64,000 bases of DNA from Amorphophallus konjac. Taxonomy: Eukaryota; Streptophyta; Magnoliopsida; Alismatales; Araceae. Below, one piece after another: positions 22,735 through 32,903 of the stretch. Both the position numbers and the translations under genes were made by a program. The stretch is taken from NCBI GenBank assembly GCA_022559845.1, contig JAHNEJ010003603.1, positions 80,228-144,227 on the forward strand. Reading direction: 5' to 3'. Each line of letters opens with the position of its first letter. Position 1 is the stretch's first letter. Under the pieces are notes generated by a model. That model saw only the letters and a list, made by a program, of their open reading frames with translations. It was not told the origin of the DNA and did no database searches.

Positions 22735-23790
22735 GTGGGGCGTCTGCTGCCGTGGGGGAGGGGGGGGGGTTGGGCGCCTGCCGCCGTGCGGGGACGGGGG
22801 GGGGTGGGGGTGCTGCCGCCGTGGGGCCGTGGCGGGACGGGGGGGGGGGACGGGGGGGTGGGGTTGCTGCCGCTGTGGGGCCGTCGCCGTGGGGCCGTGG
22901 GGGGACGGGGGGGTGGGGTTGCTGCCGCCGTGGGGCCGTGGGGGGACGGGGGGTGGGTGCTGCCGCCGTGTGGGGGACGGGGGGGGGGACGGGGGGGGTG
23001 CTGCCGCCGTGGGACGGGGTGGGGGTGGGGGTGCTGCCGCCGTGGGGCCGTGGGGGGACGGGGGGGTGGGGTTGCTGCCACCGTGGGGCCGTCTCCGTGG
23101 GGCCGTGGGGGGACGGGTGGGGGGGACGGGGGGGTGGGGTTGCTGTCGCCGTGGGGCCGTGGGGGGACGGGGGGTGGGTGCTGCCGCCGTGTGGGGGACG
23201 GGGGGGGTGTTGCCTCCGTGGGACGGGGGTGGGGGTGCTGCCGCCGTGGGGGGACGGGGGGGGTGGGGGTGCTGCCGCCGTGGGGCCGTGGGGGGACCGG
23301 GGGGGCGGGGGGGGGGGGTGGGGTGCTGCCGCCGTGGGGCCGTCGCCGTCGGGCCGTGGGGGGACGGGGGGGGGGGGGGACGGGGGGGGGGTGCTGCCGC
23401 CGTGGGACGGGGGTGGGGGTGCTGCCGCCATGGGGGGACGGGGGGGGGGGACGGGGGGGTGGGGGTGCTGCCGCCGTGGGGCCGTGGGGGGACGGGGGGG
23501 GGCGGGGGGGTGGGGTGCTGCTGCCGTGGGGCCGTCGCCGTGGGGCCGTGGGGGGACGGGGGGGTGGGGTTGCTGCCGCCGTGGGGCCGTGGGGGGACGG
23601 GGGGTGGGTGCTGCCGCCGTGGGGGGACGGGGGGGGGGGGGGGTGCTGCCGCCGTGGGACGGGGGGTGGGGGTGCTGCCGCCGTGGGGCCGTGGGGGACG
23701 GGGGGGTGCTGCCGCCGTGGTGCTGCCGCCGTGGGGGGATGGGGGGTGGGGGTGCTGCCGCCGTGGGGGGGCCGGGGGGGGGGGGAGGAA
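22735..23790. repeat. G-rich minisatellite in the hAT-A leader
   Basis: About 1 kb made of variants of GGTGCTGCCGCCGTGGGGCC and GTGGGGGGACGGGGGGGT. The plus strand is a near-continuous series of G runs of 4 to 13, so it could form many G-quadruplexes. All three plus frames and the minus frames stay open for long stretches (up to 368 codons) only because of this composition; I do not call them genes. Confidence 0.9.
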
Positions 23791-24778
23791 AAAAATTTAA
23801 TCTTTTTAAAATTTTATATCTTTTTTAATTTAAAAAAGTAAAAGAATAAAATTTGTTAGATTGTCATTGTTTAATATTATTTTTGATGTATTGTTGAATT
23901 AATGTTGTAGAAAAAATATAATTTTTATTTAATTCATGGTGTAGAATTAAATATATTGATATATTATTTAATTCATGTTGTAGAAATAATATAAATATCG
24001 TTTAATTCATGTTGTAGAAATATATTTATGTTTGATATATTATTTAATTCATGTTTAAATATTAGATTTAATTGAGATGTATTAAAATTAAAATTTAATT
24101 TTGTAGAATTAATGATATTATTTTCATTATTAGTTGTAGACGTAAAATAACATAATATTTAATTCAAAAATTTTAAAGATGTTTTTCATTTAAATATATC
24201 TATAGTGAGAAATATTTTACAAAAAATTAAAGGTAATATTTATAATTTAAATTAAGTAGAGATGTTTTGAATTTAAATATAAATTTATTGATAAATATTT
24301 TACAAATAATTTTAAATTTAATTAAGATGTATAATGTAATTTAAGTAGACATATTTTTAATGTAAATAGTGTTGAATATTTTATAAATAATTTTAAAGTT
24401 AATTTAAATCTATAATATAATTTAAAATTTATTTAGAGATGTTTAAAATTTAATGTAATAATTACTGATAAATAATTTAATATAATGTAATTTAATTAGA
24501 CATGTTTATAATTTAAATATATAATTAGTGATAAATATGTTACAAATAAATTTAAACTAAATGTAGGTGTATTAAATAAAAAATTAGCATTATATGCATG
24601 TTTTAGAAATAATGATATTAGTTTGAACTAAATTATATTGACATGTAGTAAATATTGAATTTAGTCTTGCATATTGTAGAAATAATGATATTATTTTCAT
24701 TGTTAGTCTCTATTTAAAATAATGTACTTAATATGATTTGTATTTCTTACATTTAGGAGATACAGTTAAGTACTTAAT
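23791..24778 (+). other. AT-rich presumed leader intron of hAT-A
   Basis: Between the G-rich array and the transposase start the sequence is very AT-rich with recurring TTTAATTCATGTTGTAGAAA phrases (23930-24060) and no ORF. ATTTAG near 24756 could be a splice acceptor just before the transposase ATG. Confidence 0.45.
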
Positions 24779-27700
24779 ATGGCTCCTAAGGAACGAACAA
24801 ATGATATTGGGTAGTCACACGGAGTTTTGTTGGATGGCAACCGTAGGTGTTGGCGTTGTAACTATTGTAAAATAGAACACCGGGGAGGAGGGGTGTCTCA
24901 GTTGAAGAAGCATTTGGCAGGAGGAGCCGGGGCAGGATACTCTGAGGTTGCTGGGTGTACCCATGTGCCTAGAGATGTGAAACTTGCAATGGCTAGGCAC
25001 CTGCGGGAGAAGAGAGCTGAGATGCAAGAAAATGAAAAAAAGAAGAAAAGGGATCAAGCAGCAGTGAGCGGGCGCCCAAGTGGCAGCAATGAGGAGGAAT
25101 GTGCATGGACACCCAGTGACGAAGACGAACAAGCACGTACTGAGCAGCCTAATGTGTATGCCACTGTGAACGATCCATACGAAGCCCAGTTTCGTGAGGC
25201 AGTACGTCAGAGCAGGGAAGAGTCAAGACATCCCGAGGAGACTGTAGTCCGTAGTCGCGAGGCGGCGAGGACCGGAGCATCAGGGAGTGGTGGTTCATCT
25301 ACGACTCGACAATTACGAGGCATAAGGAGTTTATTGACTGGTGACTCGGGGACACAAAGAAAAAGGACACAATCGATCAACATTGAAGATGTGGAGCCCG
25401 GTGCACTATCCCGAGAGCATGGCAAGCAAACGAGGATGGACGATGCGTATGGCCAGAAGGGACCTAAATGGAAACTTGGTCAAGCTGTTGCAAAATGGTG
25501 GCACCACGCGGGTCTACCTTTCAATGCAGCCAATAGCCCTTACTACAAGTCAATGTTTCAGGAAGCACAGGTCCTAGGGCTACACGTGCAGCCACCTACA
25601 GCGAGAGAATTGGCTGGCGTATACCTTGATGAACAAGTTGCTGAGATCAAGAGTTACATTGACTCATTCAAGCAGAAATGGACAAAGTACGGAGTCACAC
25701 TGATGTGTGATGGATGGTCAGGTACCACAAAATCTAGCCTGATCAACTTCCTTGTTTATTGTGACAGACAGGTATTCTTTCACAAATCAGTGGATGCGTC
25801 TGGTCAAATTCACAGTCACCAATATATTTTGTCATTGATGGAGCAAGTGGTGATTGAGATTGGGGAGGAGTACATTGTACAAGTGGTGACTGATAATGGG
25901 TCGAACTATAAGAAGGCTGGGGAGGAGCTAATGAAGAAAAAACGGCACATTTTCTGGACCCCTTGTGCAGCACATTGTGTAGATCTGATGCTGAAGGAGA
26001 TTGGGCAGCTTCGTATGGTAAAATCTGTGGTCGAGGTGGCACAAAAAATCACGAAATATATCTACAACCACACACTTGTATTGGCATGGATGAGGGAGCA
26101 CTGTGGCGGCGAACTGTTGAGGCCTGGCATCACACGATTTGCCACCAACTACATCGCATTGCAGAGCCTATTGAAGCACAAAGATGGGTTGAAGCAAATG
26201 TTTAGAGGTGAGACCTGGCTGAGTTCCTCTTTTGCTGCTTCACGTGAAGGGGCGGAGGTCGAGGGGATTGTCAACACCTCGAATTTTTGGGAACGAGTGA
26301 AGGTATTAGTGTCATTGATAGAGTCACTGTATGAGGTTCTACGATGCGTGGATGGGGATAGAGTACCAACCATGGGGTTGGTGTACAGCAAAATAGAAGC
26401 AGCCAAGTGGAAGATCCTTACAACGTCCAAAAAATATGGACCCACCATTCTAGAGATTGTGGAGGACAGATGGGACAGACAAATGAGCCGCGATCTTCAC
26501 ATGGCAGGTAAACACTTACATTCTCGTCCAATCAATGAGCTGTGATTTTCAGTTGATACTAATATGTAATTCATTGTCTTACGATTGCAGCGTACTATCT
26601 ACATCCGGCCTTCCAATATGCTCGGGCCCTTGCTTATGACGATACGTTGATAGAATCGGTCAACATTGTGGTAGATCGATTGTCTTTCACCCCAACAGAT
26701 GCTGCTGATGCGTTGAATGAGGTATACTTGGATATTTTAACATTGACAATATTAAATGAAATATACACTTCATATTTTTTGATAATGCAGATGAAAATAT
26801 TTAGAGAGGGAATTGGTTCATTTGCGACACCTAATGCCGTGGCCAGTCGTGATAGACTCGACCCAGGTAATGTGTCTTCACAATGTATCTTCTATATCTC
26901 GAGAAGTAATTTTTACATCTAATTATTATATTGTACGTGATCTATCTTAAACGCAGCTGAGTGGTGGCTAAATTACGGCACAAGTGCACCCGTATTAAGG
27001 AAGATCGCAATGAGAGTTCTATCGCAAACATCCTCGTCGAGTGGGTGTGAGCGGAATTGGTCGACGTTCTCCTTCTTGCATACTAAGCTGAGGAATAGAC
27101 TAACACACCGCAGGCTAGACAAAATGGTGTATGTTCATTACAACATGAGGCTAAAGGTCCGGCATGTACAAATGGATACAAGGAGAGGAGAGGGAGATTA
27201 CGACCCAACGGATGCTGTGTACTTGCGAGACGATGATGACCCTATGGTAGCATGGGTTGCAAGAGCCACAACAGAGCGTGGTGAGGCAGAATTGGACGAG
27301 GAGGCTGAAGAACCTGGCGAGACACCACGGCCTAATACTTTTCTCGCATCGGCTGTACAAGAGGCAGTGGGGGAGGGAGATGACACCCATGTGCATTTGG
27401 GTGGTGACGAGTCGGCAACGGGATGTGATGATGAAGTTAATTTAGATGAAGACCTCGTCATTGGTGGTGGAGACACATCGTATGCGTACGATGATATAGC
27501 ATGGGAGCGATTGATACAACCTCCAATTTTTGAGCGTCAAGAGCCACCTCGGGTGAATTAATACATGAAAATCGAATCGCAAATTTCATTAGATAGCGTA
27601 GTCATAGATTGATGTATGATGATGTAAGTAATATATTGCAGGTCGGTCCGACAAATGACAACATTGCGGGAGAACAGTGGTCCCGAGTTGCTGCACCGCG

Positions 27701-28842
27701 GCATTCAATATCTGCCGAACCAAGAAATTTATCCACTTCAAGAGAGGCTAGGAGGAGTTCCTCATTTAGAGAGGTGAAATTATATTGTCATTTATACATT
27801 TGTTAATATATAATTCATTGGTAATTGAATATATTCTTCTTTCAATTGTGTAGTCTTCGGTAGCATCGAAACAACCATCTCAGTCTACTGCGCCTCGACG
27901 CTCAACATCTAAGGCTAAGGCACCCAATCAGTCGTCTCAGGTATACGTACAGACTTACACAATAGAAAGTAAGTTGAAAATTTATCTAAGCAGGCTTCTG
28001 CTTCTCAGGCATCTAGAGGGACACAACATGCAGCAGGTAAGCCGCCCCCTGCTCCACAGAAGAAAAAATCATCATAGACCACATTATTCACCAGCAAGAA
28101 GGACAAGGGACCACCATTAAATCCGATAGATATTACAGACATGGAGACATTAGATCCCAATGCAGATGACGACACTCCCGAGCCCTCTGTTGAGCCCCGC
28201 ATTAGTGGGAGTCATGACTCCGATGCTGATAGTACACCCACAGGGTCTTCATCCCATGGAGGTGGTGGTTCTCAAGGTGGCCAACGGAGTCCTCGTGAGA
28301 ATACTAGTGTTGGTGGCAGAGATTACAGCAGTGGTCATAGTAGAGGTCGTGGGGGCCGTCAACATGGCGCATGGACAGAGGAGCAGCACTTCACACATGC
28401 CACGCAAGATGAGAACCACGGTGTTCCACCGACAGGGACGAGGCGGGCAGTTGATCATTGGGATCCCTACTATGGAAGTTCGGTTGCAGACAGTACAAGC
28501 TATCAAGACATGTTGTCTGATTTTGAGAGGATAAGCACACATGACTCCCAGGGATCTGGAAGCTCGTATGGACGGTCATGGCCGCAGCAGCCGATGTATC
28601 ATGGCGACTCAGATAACAGTAGTTCATTTTTCCCATCGTATCCATATCCTTATGCCGCAGCTACGCCAGTAGAGGTCGTGTACGCACAAGGTTCGCAGGA
28701 GTATGAATACTACGTCAGCATGTACTGGGAGAACTATTCAGGTTCAATGCGCTATGAAGACTATCTGTCCTATCTGCGGACCACATTTAATGTCAAATTG
28801 TTTGGAGATGGGCACTGGCCCAGTTTGGGTCCATACTCTTAA
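24779..28842 (+). CDS. hAT-A transposase, seven exons, two in-frame stops
   Basis: Exons by splice signals and frame: 24779-26507, 26591-26721, 26791-26866, 26957-27552, 27642-27773, 27854-27940, 27994-28842. The sum is 3600 nt (1199 codons plus stop), a good check on the model. Domains: BED zinc finger (residues 27-60: C27-x2-C30, H45, C60), a DUF659/RNase H-like core (LMCDGWSGTTKSSLINFLVY, QVVTDNGSNYKKAG, CAAHCVDLMLKEIG), the C-terminal hAT region (RVLSQTSSSSGCERNWSTFS, LRNRLTHRRLDK, about residues 660-690), then a disordered tail of about 430 residues, acidic then rich in Ser, Gly and Tyr. Codon 12 is TAG (24812-24814) and another TAG stands near the start of exon 7 (28075-28077), so the copy is probably inactive, or translation starts later. 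The protein would cut and join the element ends in the nucleus. Confidence 0.88.
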
Positions 28843-28968
28843 TTAGTATGTATCATTTGGTTATATTTATAACTAACTAATAATTAATTGTAGATTTCTT
28901 CATATATAGAGTTCTGTACTTATCATTGAAATCACTAATGTAAACTTTTACATCATTTGCAGGTCATC

Positions 28969-29538
28969 ATGGACGGACGGCGTCACTCTGCGTGGGAGCA
29001 TGGATACTCTGTTGAGGGTGATGGACATGTGCACTGTAGATACTGCGAACATCGCGTCACCGGCATACACAGGTTTGCGGAGCACCTTGCGGGAGTGGGA
29101 CGCGATGTTCGTGCATGCGACCGAGTTCCGGGAGATGTTCGACATTCCTTTCGGACACAGTTACAGGATAGATACGGTTCTCGTAGCACACCGAGGACAT
29201 CTTCTTCTACGTCCCGGGTACCTCCACCACGAGCACAGGGCGGAGCAGGATCTTCCTCCACGTCCAGAGTTCGAGCAGCACCAGCACCAGCACCAGCACC
29301 AGCACCAGTCGCACATGATAGAATTGAAGCTATAGATGTAGTGAGGACTTTTTTTACAGATTTTCATGTACCCTCCACCGCAGCACACGACCCATCATTT
29401 GTGCAGATGGTTACATATTTTCAGTCCCACCCACATGTACCTCCACCCACTAGGATAGAGTTAGATTATACGGGTGATCAGTCTCATGTATCTGATGATG
29501 AGTTTTGGGATTCGGGCTTCACTGATGATGAGGATTAG
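28969..29538 (+). CDS. hAT-A second gene: small BED-finger protein related to the transposase N-terminus
   Basis: 189 codons from ATG 28969, just after an acceptor-like TTTGCAG (28957-28963), to a stop at 29538. Residues about 8-60 form a BED-like finger (HCRYCEHRVTGIHRFAEHLA, then a Cys after RDVRA), with the same C-x2-C...HLAG...C layout as the transposase finger. A Ser/Arg and (Ala-Pro)n linker follows. Then FVQMVTYFQSHPHVPPPTRI aligns with YYKSMFQEAQVLGLHVQPPT of the transposase, after which it ends in an acidic tail (DDEFWDSGFTDDED). There is no catalytic core and no dimerisation region. It looks like a diverged, truncated transposase copy kept as its own gene and could be a DNA-binding regulator, which is inference. 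It could also be an alternative 3' exon of the transposase transcript. No in-frame stop. Confidence 0.65.
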   Translation: MDGRRHSAWEHGYSVEGDGHVHCRYCEHRVTGIHRFAEHLAGVGRDVRACDRVPGDVRHSFRTQLQDRYGSRSTPRTSSSTSRVPPPRAQGGAGSSSTSRVRAAPAPAPAPAPVAHDRIEAIDVVRTFFTDFHVPSTAAHDPSFVQMVTYFQSHPHVPPPTRIELDYTGDQSHVSDDEFWDSGFTDDED

Positions 29539-29622
29539 TGAGTTTTGGGATTCGGGTTACACAGATGAGGAGGATGAGTGAGTTTTGGGATTCGGGCTTC
29601 ACACATGGACGAGGATTAGTGA
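29499..29622 (+). repeat. Three tandem copies of a ~40-bp unit at the end of the BED gene
   Basis: The unit TGAGTTTTGGGATTCGGG plus an acidic-coding stretch (GATGAGGAT..) occurs at 29505, 29539 and 29579. The first copy codes for the C-terminus of the small protein (DEFWDSGFTDDED) and the next two lie after its stop. Confidence 0.8.
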
Positions 29623-30158
29623 GTTTTTATATTTTATACTTCATGAATGAATGTCATTATTCAATCACTGTTTACTTTTACATATTTAGTAATTGAAATA
29701 AATTTTTATGTATTATATATAATAGGATGTTTAATTAAGCAGTGTAATATGTAATTTTTATATAATTTATTATGTATAATGTAGCATGGATCTATTATCA
29801 TAAATAAACTCTACATTCTAATATTTTTAAATATATATAACATTTAATCTTTCAAAATAAATTTATTAAAAATTTTAAAAAAAATTCACAAAAAATCGCG
29901 TCGAGAGCCAAAGGGGCGGATCGGGTCGCTGTGCGACCCGCCCGACCCGACCCGTCCCGCCCCGAGACCGGGTCGGCCGGGTCGGGCGGGTCGGCAAACC
30001 CTGATTATGACAAGGTGGGGTGGCAAAAATATTTTTTGACCCCTCTCCCTCTTTTCCTTCTTTTTTTTTCTTCTTTTTTTGTTTTGGACGCACGGGACCC
30101 GGAGGTGTCACTCGTGGGGCGGGGCTGACCCCGCTGGGGAGCCAGCGGGGTGCCACAA

Positions 30159-30182
30159 CCCCCCCCCCCCCCCCCCCCCCCC
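30159..30182. repeat. Homopolymer of 24 C
   Basis: Uninterrupted C run in the 5' LTR of the PMD element; the 3' LTR has a 16-C run (38039-38054) in a similar GC-rich context but not at an identical site. Confidence 0.75.
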
Positions 30183-30936
30183 GCGCGCGGGGTCAGCTGG
30201 CCTCGTTGGGTCCCAGCGGGGTGGGTCGACCCCCCGCGGGGGTGGGCGACCCCGCTGGGTGGGCGGAGCCCGCCGGCCTCCCAAAGGGGTCATTTGACCT
30301 CGGTGTTCCCTTTTTGGCCCCTCTCGACGCCGTTTCCCTCTGTTTCTGTCCCCCTGGGTCAAGGAGAAGCCGTGGTGGAGCATTCGTAGCCTGTGGAGGC
30401 CCGTTCTTCACCGCGTGGCAGCCGTTCGTCGGTGGAGACTTGTGCAGGAGTGGAGGATCGTTTTGTTTGTTGTTTGGTTGTGCGTCGCCGCGTGGGGAGA
30501 AATCTTTGCCCCCGTCTGTGCCGTGTGATACATTTGCTCGGCCACTTCGACAGGTTTGCATACACGTTTTTCCTCCTAATTTCCATTGCTGCGACGCCGT
30601 TTGTAATTGTATGATCGGGTCGATAGACCCTAAATCACGGAGGTACTCCGCGGTTCGACGACATTGGTGCTACGCCGTATTTTTTGTCGGTTGTCATGAG
30701 ACAAGTTTCTCGAAATATTTCGAGATAATTACGGGTGCAACAAATGCCCCCCACGGGACATCCGTCAGGGCCAGAGGCGGGGGTGGACGACCCATGTCCT
30801 TTGAAGGAAAATGTAATATGATGTCTTTTGTGTAGACTTTGCGATTTTTTGGGACTGCATTCAATACTTATATTGCTGTCCTGAGTTGTTTGTCTTGACG
30901 TTCCCCTTCCATCCTTGCTTTTCTGCACTTGTAGGC

Positions 30937-32903
30937 ATGGCTCGTGGCAACTGAGATGGGAGTCGGTCGAGGAGGCCGAGGGCTAGGGGCGCCGACGAGT
31001 GCCGGGTTGAGCGCACTGATCGGCGCATGCCACCTTTCCCTTCTCGCTTCATTGATGATGACAATTTCAGCCGGCTTGACTTTGGCTATTTATGGGTCGC
31101 TGAGGGCCCAACTGAGAGTGCTGGGGAGGCTGAAGGCCTCGTGGACGTGTCTCGTATTATGAGACGGGATGGCCTCTACACATATGACCGTTCGGGGGGA
31201 TATCCGTGTCACTACCCCCTGGATCGTCATCTCCATCGATTTCTCCGGAGCTTCGCACCGATTGGCATGGAGGATGGCGACCCCTCGCTGCCCGAGGAGA
31301 GGCGTCCCCTTGAGCGGGCCATACTAGCAGGGAGAGACAGCATGCATGGATTGTGTTCCCTGACTTATCCGAGTTATCTGGAGGGTTTTACTCGACAGAG
31401 GCAGTACCCAGATCGGCAGAGTCTGGGCTCTTTTCAGCTGCACGAGAACCTCACAGTTCGGACTGCACCACTGGCTCCAGCGACCTGGCACATGCATGGG
31501 CAGCACAAGACCATGAATCGGATTGTAGATGGTCTCTTCCTGACGCCTACAGGGGCGAGTTTTGCACAGGAGGAGTACGCCCATGACTGCATGATTGAGA
31601 GGGTTTTGGTATTCTGTTATCCGGTCTCATAGCTATCACCGAGGTGCGACAGAGTGGCTCTGGGGCATTCTGACTGTCTACCGGTCGGTGTTGGACAGGG
31701 TGGGGATCCGTCATGCAGTGACGGCCGCCTTGTATTCCTACCCCTGTCACACAGGCTTGCTACAGGCCTTGGTAGAGAGGTTCAATCGCCGGTGGAACAT
31801 TTTCGTCACGGCTGGAGGAGAGACTTCCCTATACCTCTGGGCTCTTCAAAGGATTTCTGGTCTTCCGATCTGCGGGAGGCCATACGAGGAGCTATCACTG
31901 GATGACTTGCACTTTAGCTCTACTGACGGCACTGGGCGGTACACCTTGCCATACTGCTTCAGATTTTTGATGAAGATTTGGAGGGATCTGGCTCGAGTTG
32001 GCACAGATCGGAAGAACGCACTCCGATGGTGACTTTGAATGCATGGGTGAGCCATTTTTATAGTGGCCCTTTCTGCTTTCACGAGGAGTTTGCTCAGTCT
32101 GGCACCACCTGAGAGTAATGCAAGGAAGTTAGAGTAGATGTTCCTCCCCATCCGCGCCACTTGCCTGCACCGACACATGGATGGAACTCGAGGGGACTAC
32201 CTCCTGTCACATATTTGGCAGCTTACTTGGCCTACTGGCTGGCCAGTTTTGTGATTCCCCATAGAGAGGACGGGGTTCTACGGCCGGAGGTGATATATCC
32301 AGCCTGCTTGCTTACTTGTGGTCAGAGACTCGCCATTGCACCAACAGCTCTGGCGAATATCTTTCATTTGCTTGGGGCTTTGTCTTCCCACTCGTCACCG
32401 TGGGAGAAGAGCATTGTGCTGTCCACCTATTACTTGAGTGTCTGGGTAGGACTGTTATTTCCAGAGCTATCCCGGAGGACTCCAGTTGATAACTCGGCGG
32501 CGTCGCTGATTTTTAGGTTCATAGGGCAGCCATCACATGACGCAGTGGCTCAGCTTGTAGGGACCCGGCGGGCCTTGTCTTTTGTTCCAGTGAGGAGAGG
32601 AGAGGGTCTAGCCCTTGACTACTTCTCCTACCTTCACCGCCCTTATGTTGGGCAAGAGGGGGATGCCGTTGTCAGCAGAGTTTCTACACATGCTTTGCTC
32701 TCTCCTCATGGTTTGGCAGAGTGGGTTATCAGCATCCGCCCCAGTGTTCTTGTATACCGGCGCTCCAGCACAGCTATACTTGAGCCCTATTACCCGCACC
32801 GGTTCGCCAGGCATTTTGGGTATGATCAGGGCGTTCCTTCGAGTGCAGAGTTTCCTTTGGCCCTTCGACTGTACAGGCACCGGGACGTGCACTTAGTGCT
32901 GGC
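30937..32903 (+). pseudogene. Plant mobile domain (PMD) gene, N-terminal and central part
   Basis: Starts ATGGCTCGTGGC at 30937 after an acceptor-like TTGTAG. A TGA stands at codon 6, a frameshift near 31600, and further breaks near 32033-32160 (part of which may be intron). Readable PMD signatures: LVERFNRRWNIFVTAGGETS, LQRISGLPICGRPYEE, the segment VTYLAAYLAYWLASFV, and FARHFGYDQGVPSSAEFPLA, all matching the layout of plant mobile domain proteins (MAIN/MAIL relatives). PMD proteins occur both as host genes and inside transposons; host members act in silencing and genome stability. This copy belongs to the LTR element, not to the host gene. The reading frame stops at the hAT insertion at 32904. 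Confidence 0.72.

Larger units (their letters stand above)
22405..30003 (+). mobile_element. Coding hAT transposon (hAT-A), 7.6 kb
   Basis: Terminal inverted repeats: CATGGTTTGCCGTCCCGCCC at the left and, reading inward from the right, CAGGGTTTGCCGACCCGCCC, a CAGGG-type hAT terminus. Subterminal regions on both sides are packed with CCGACCCG/GGGTCGG repeats. Inside are a 1-kb G-rich minisatellite, an AT-rich presumed leader intron, a seven-exon transposase frame and a second small gene. The right flank ATTATGAC resembles ATTCTGAC at the matching place of the 3' LTR, which shows where it inserted, but the left flank (GCCCCGAG) does not repeat it, so the 8-bp duplication is not intact. Confidence 0.88.
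21353..30742 (+). repeat. 5' LTR of the PMD element (split by the hAT element 22405-30003)
   Basis: Own sequence is 21353-22404 and 30004-30742, about 1.8 kb. The first part has repeated phrases such as TATTTTGGTAATTTTA and CAGGGGTATYC and a TATA-like CCTATATAGACC near 21985. The second part contains ACCCCGCTGGG-type GC repeats and a 24-C run, and ends GATAATTACGGGTGCAACA. Only the second part clearly matches the other LTR. Confidence 0.6.

Noticed and set aside
22464..23841. Long ORFs (up to 368 codons) on both strands in the G-rich array
   Set aside because: Several frames on both strands stay open only because the repeat lacks A/T-containing stops; the translations are Gly/Pro/Ala low complexity with no domain.
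30020..30835. 271-codon plus ORF and overlapping minus ORFs in the 5' LTR
   Set aside because: The same reading is broken in the other LTR copy and runs through a 24-C homopolymer; no domain.
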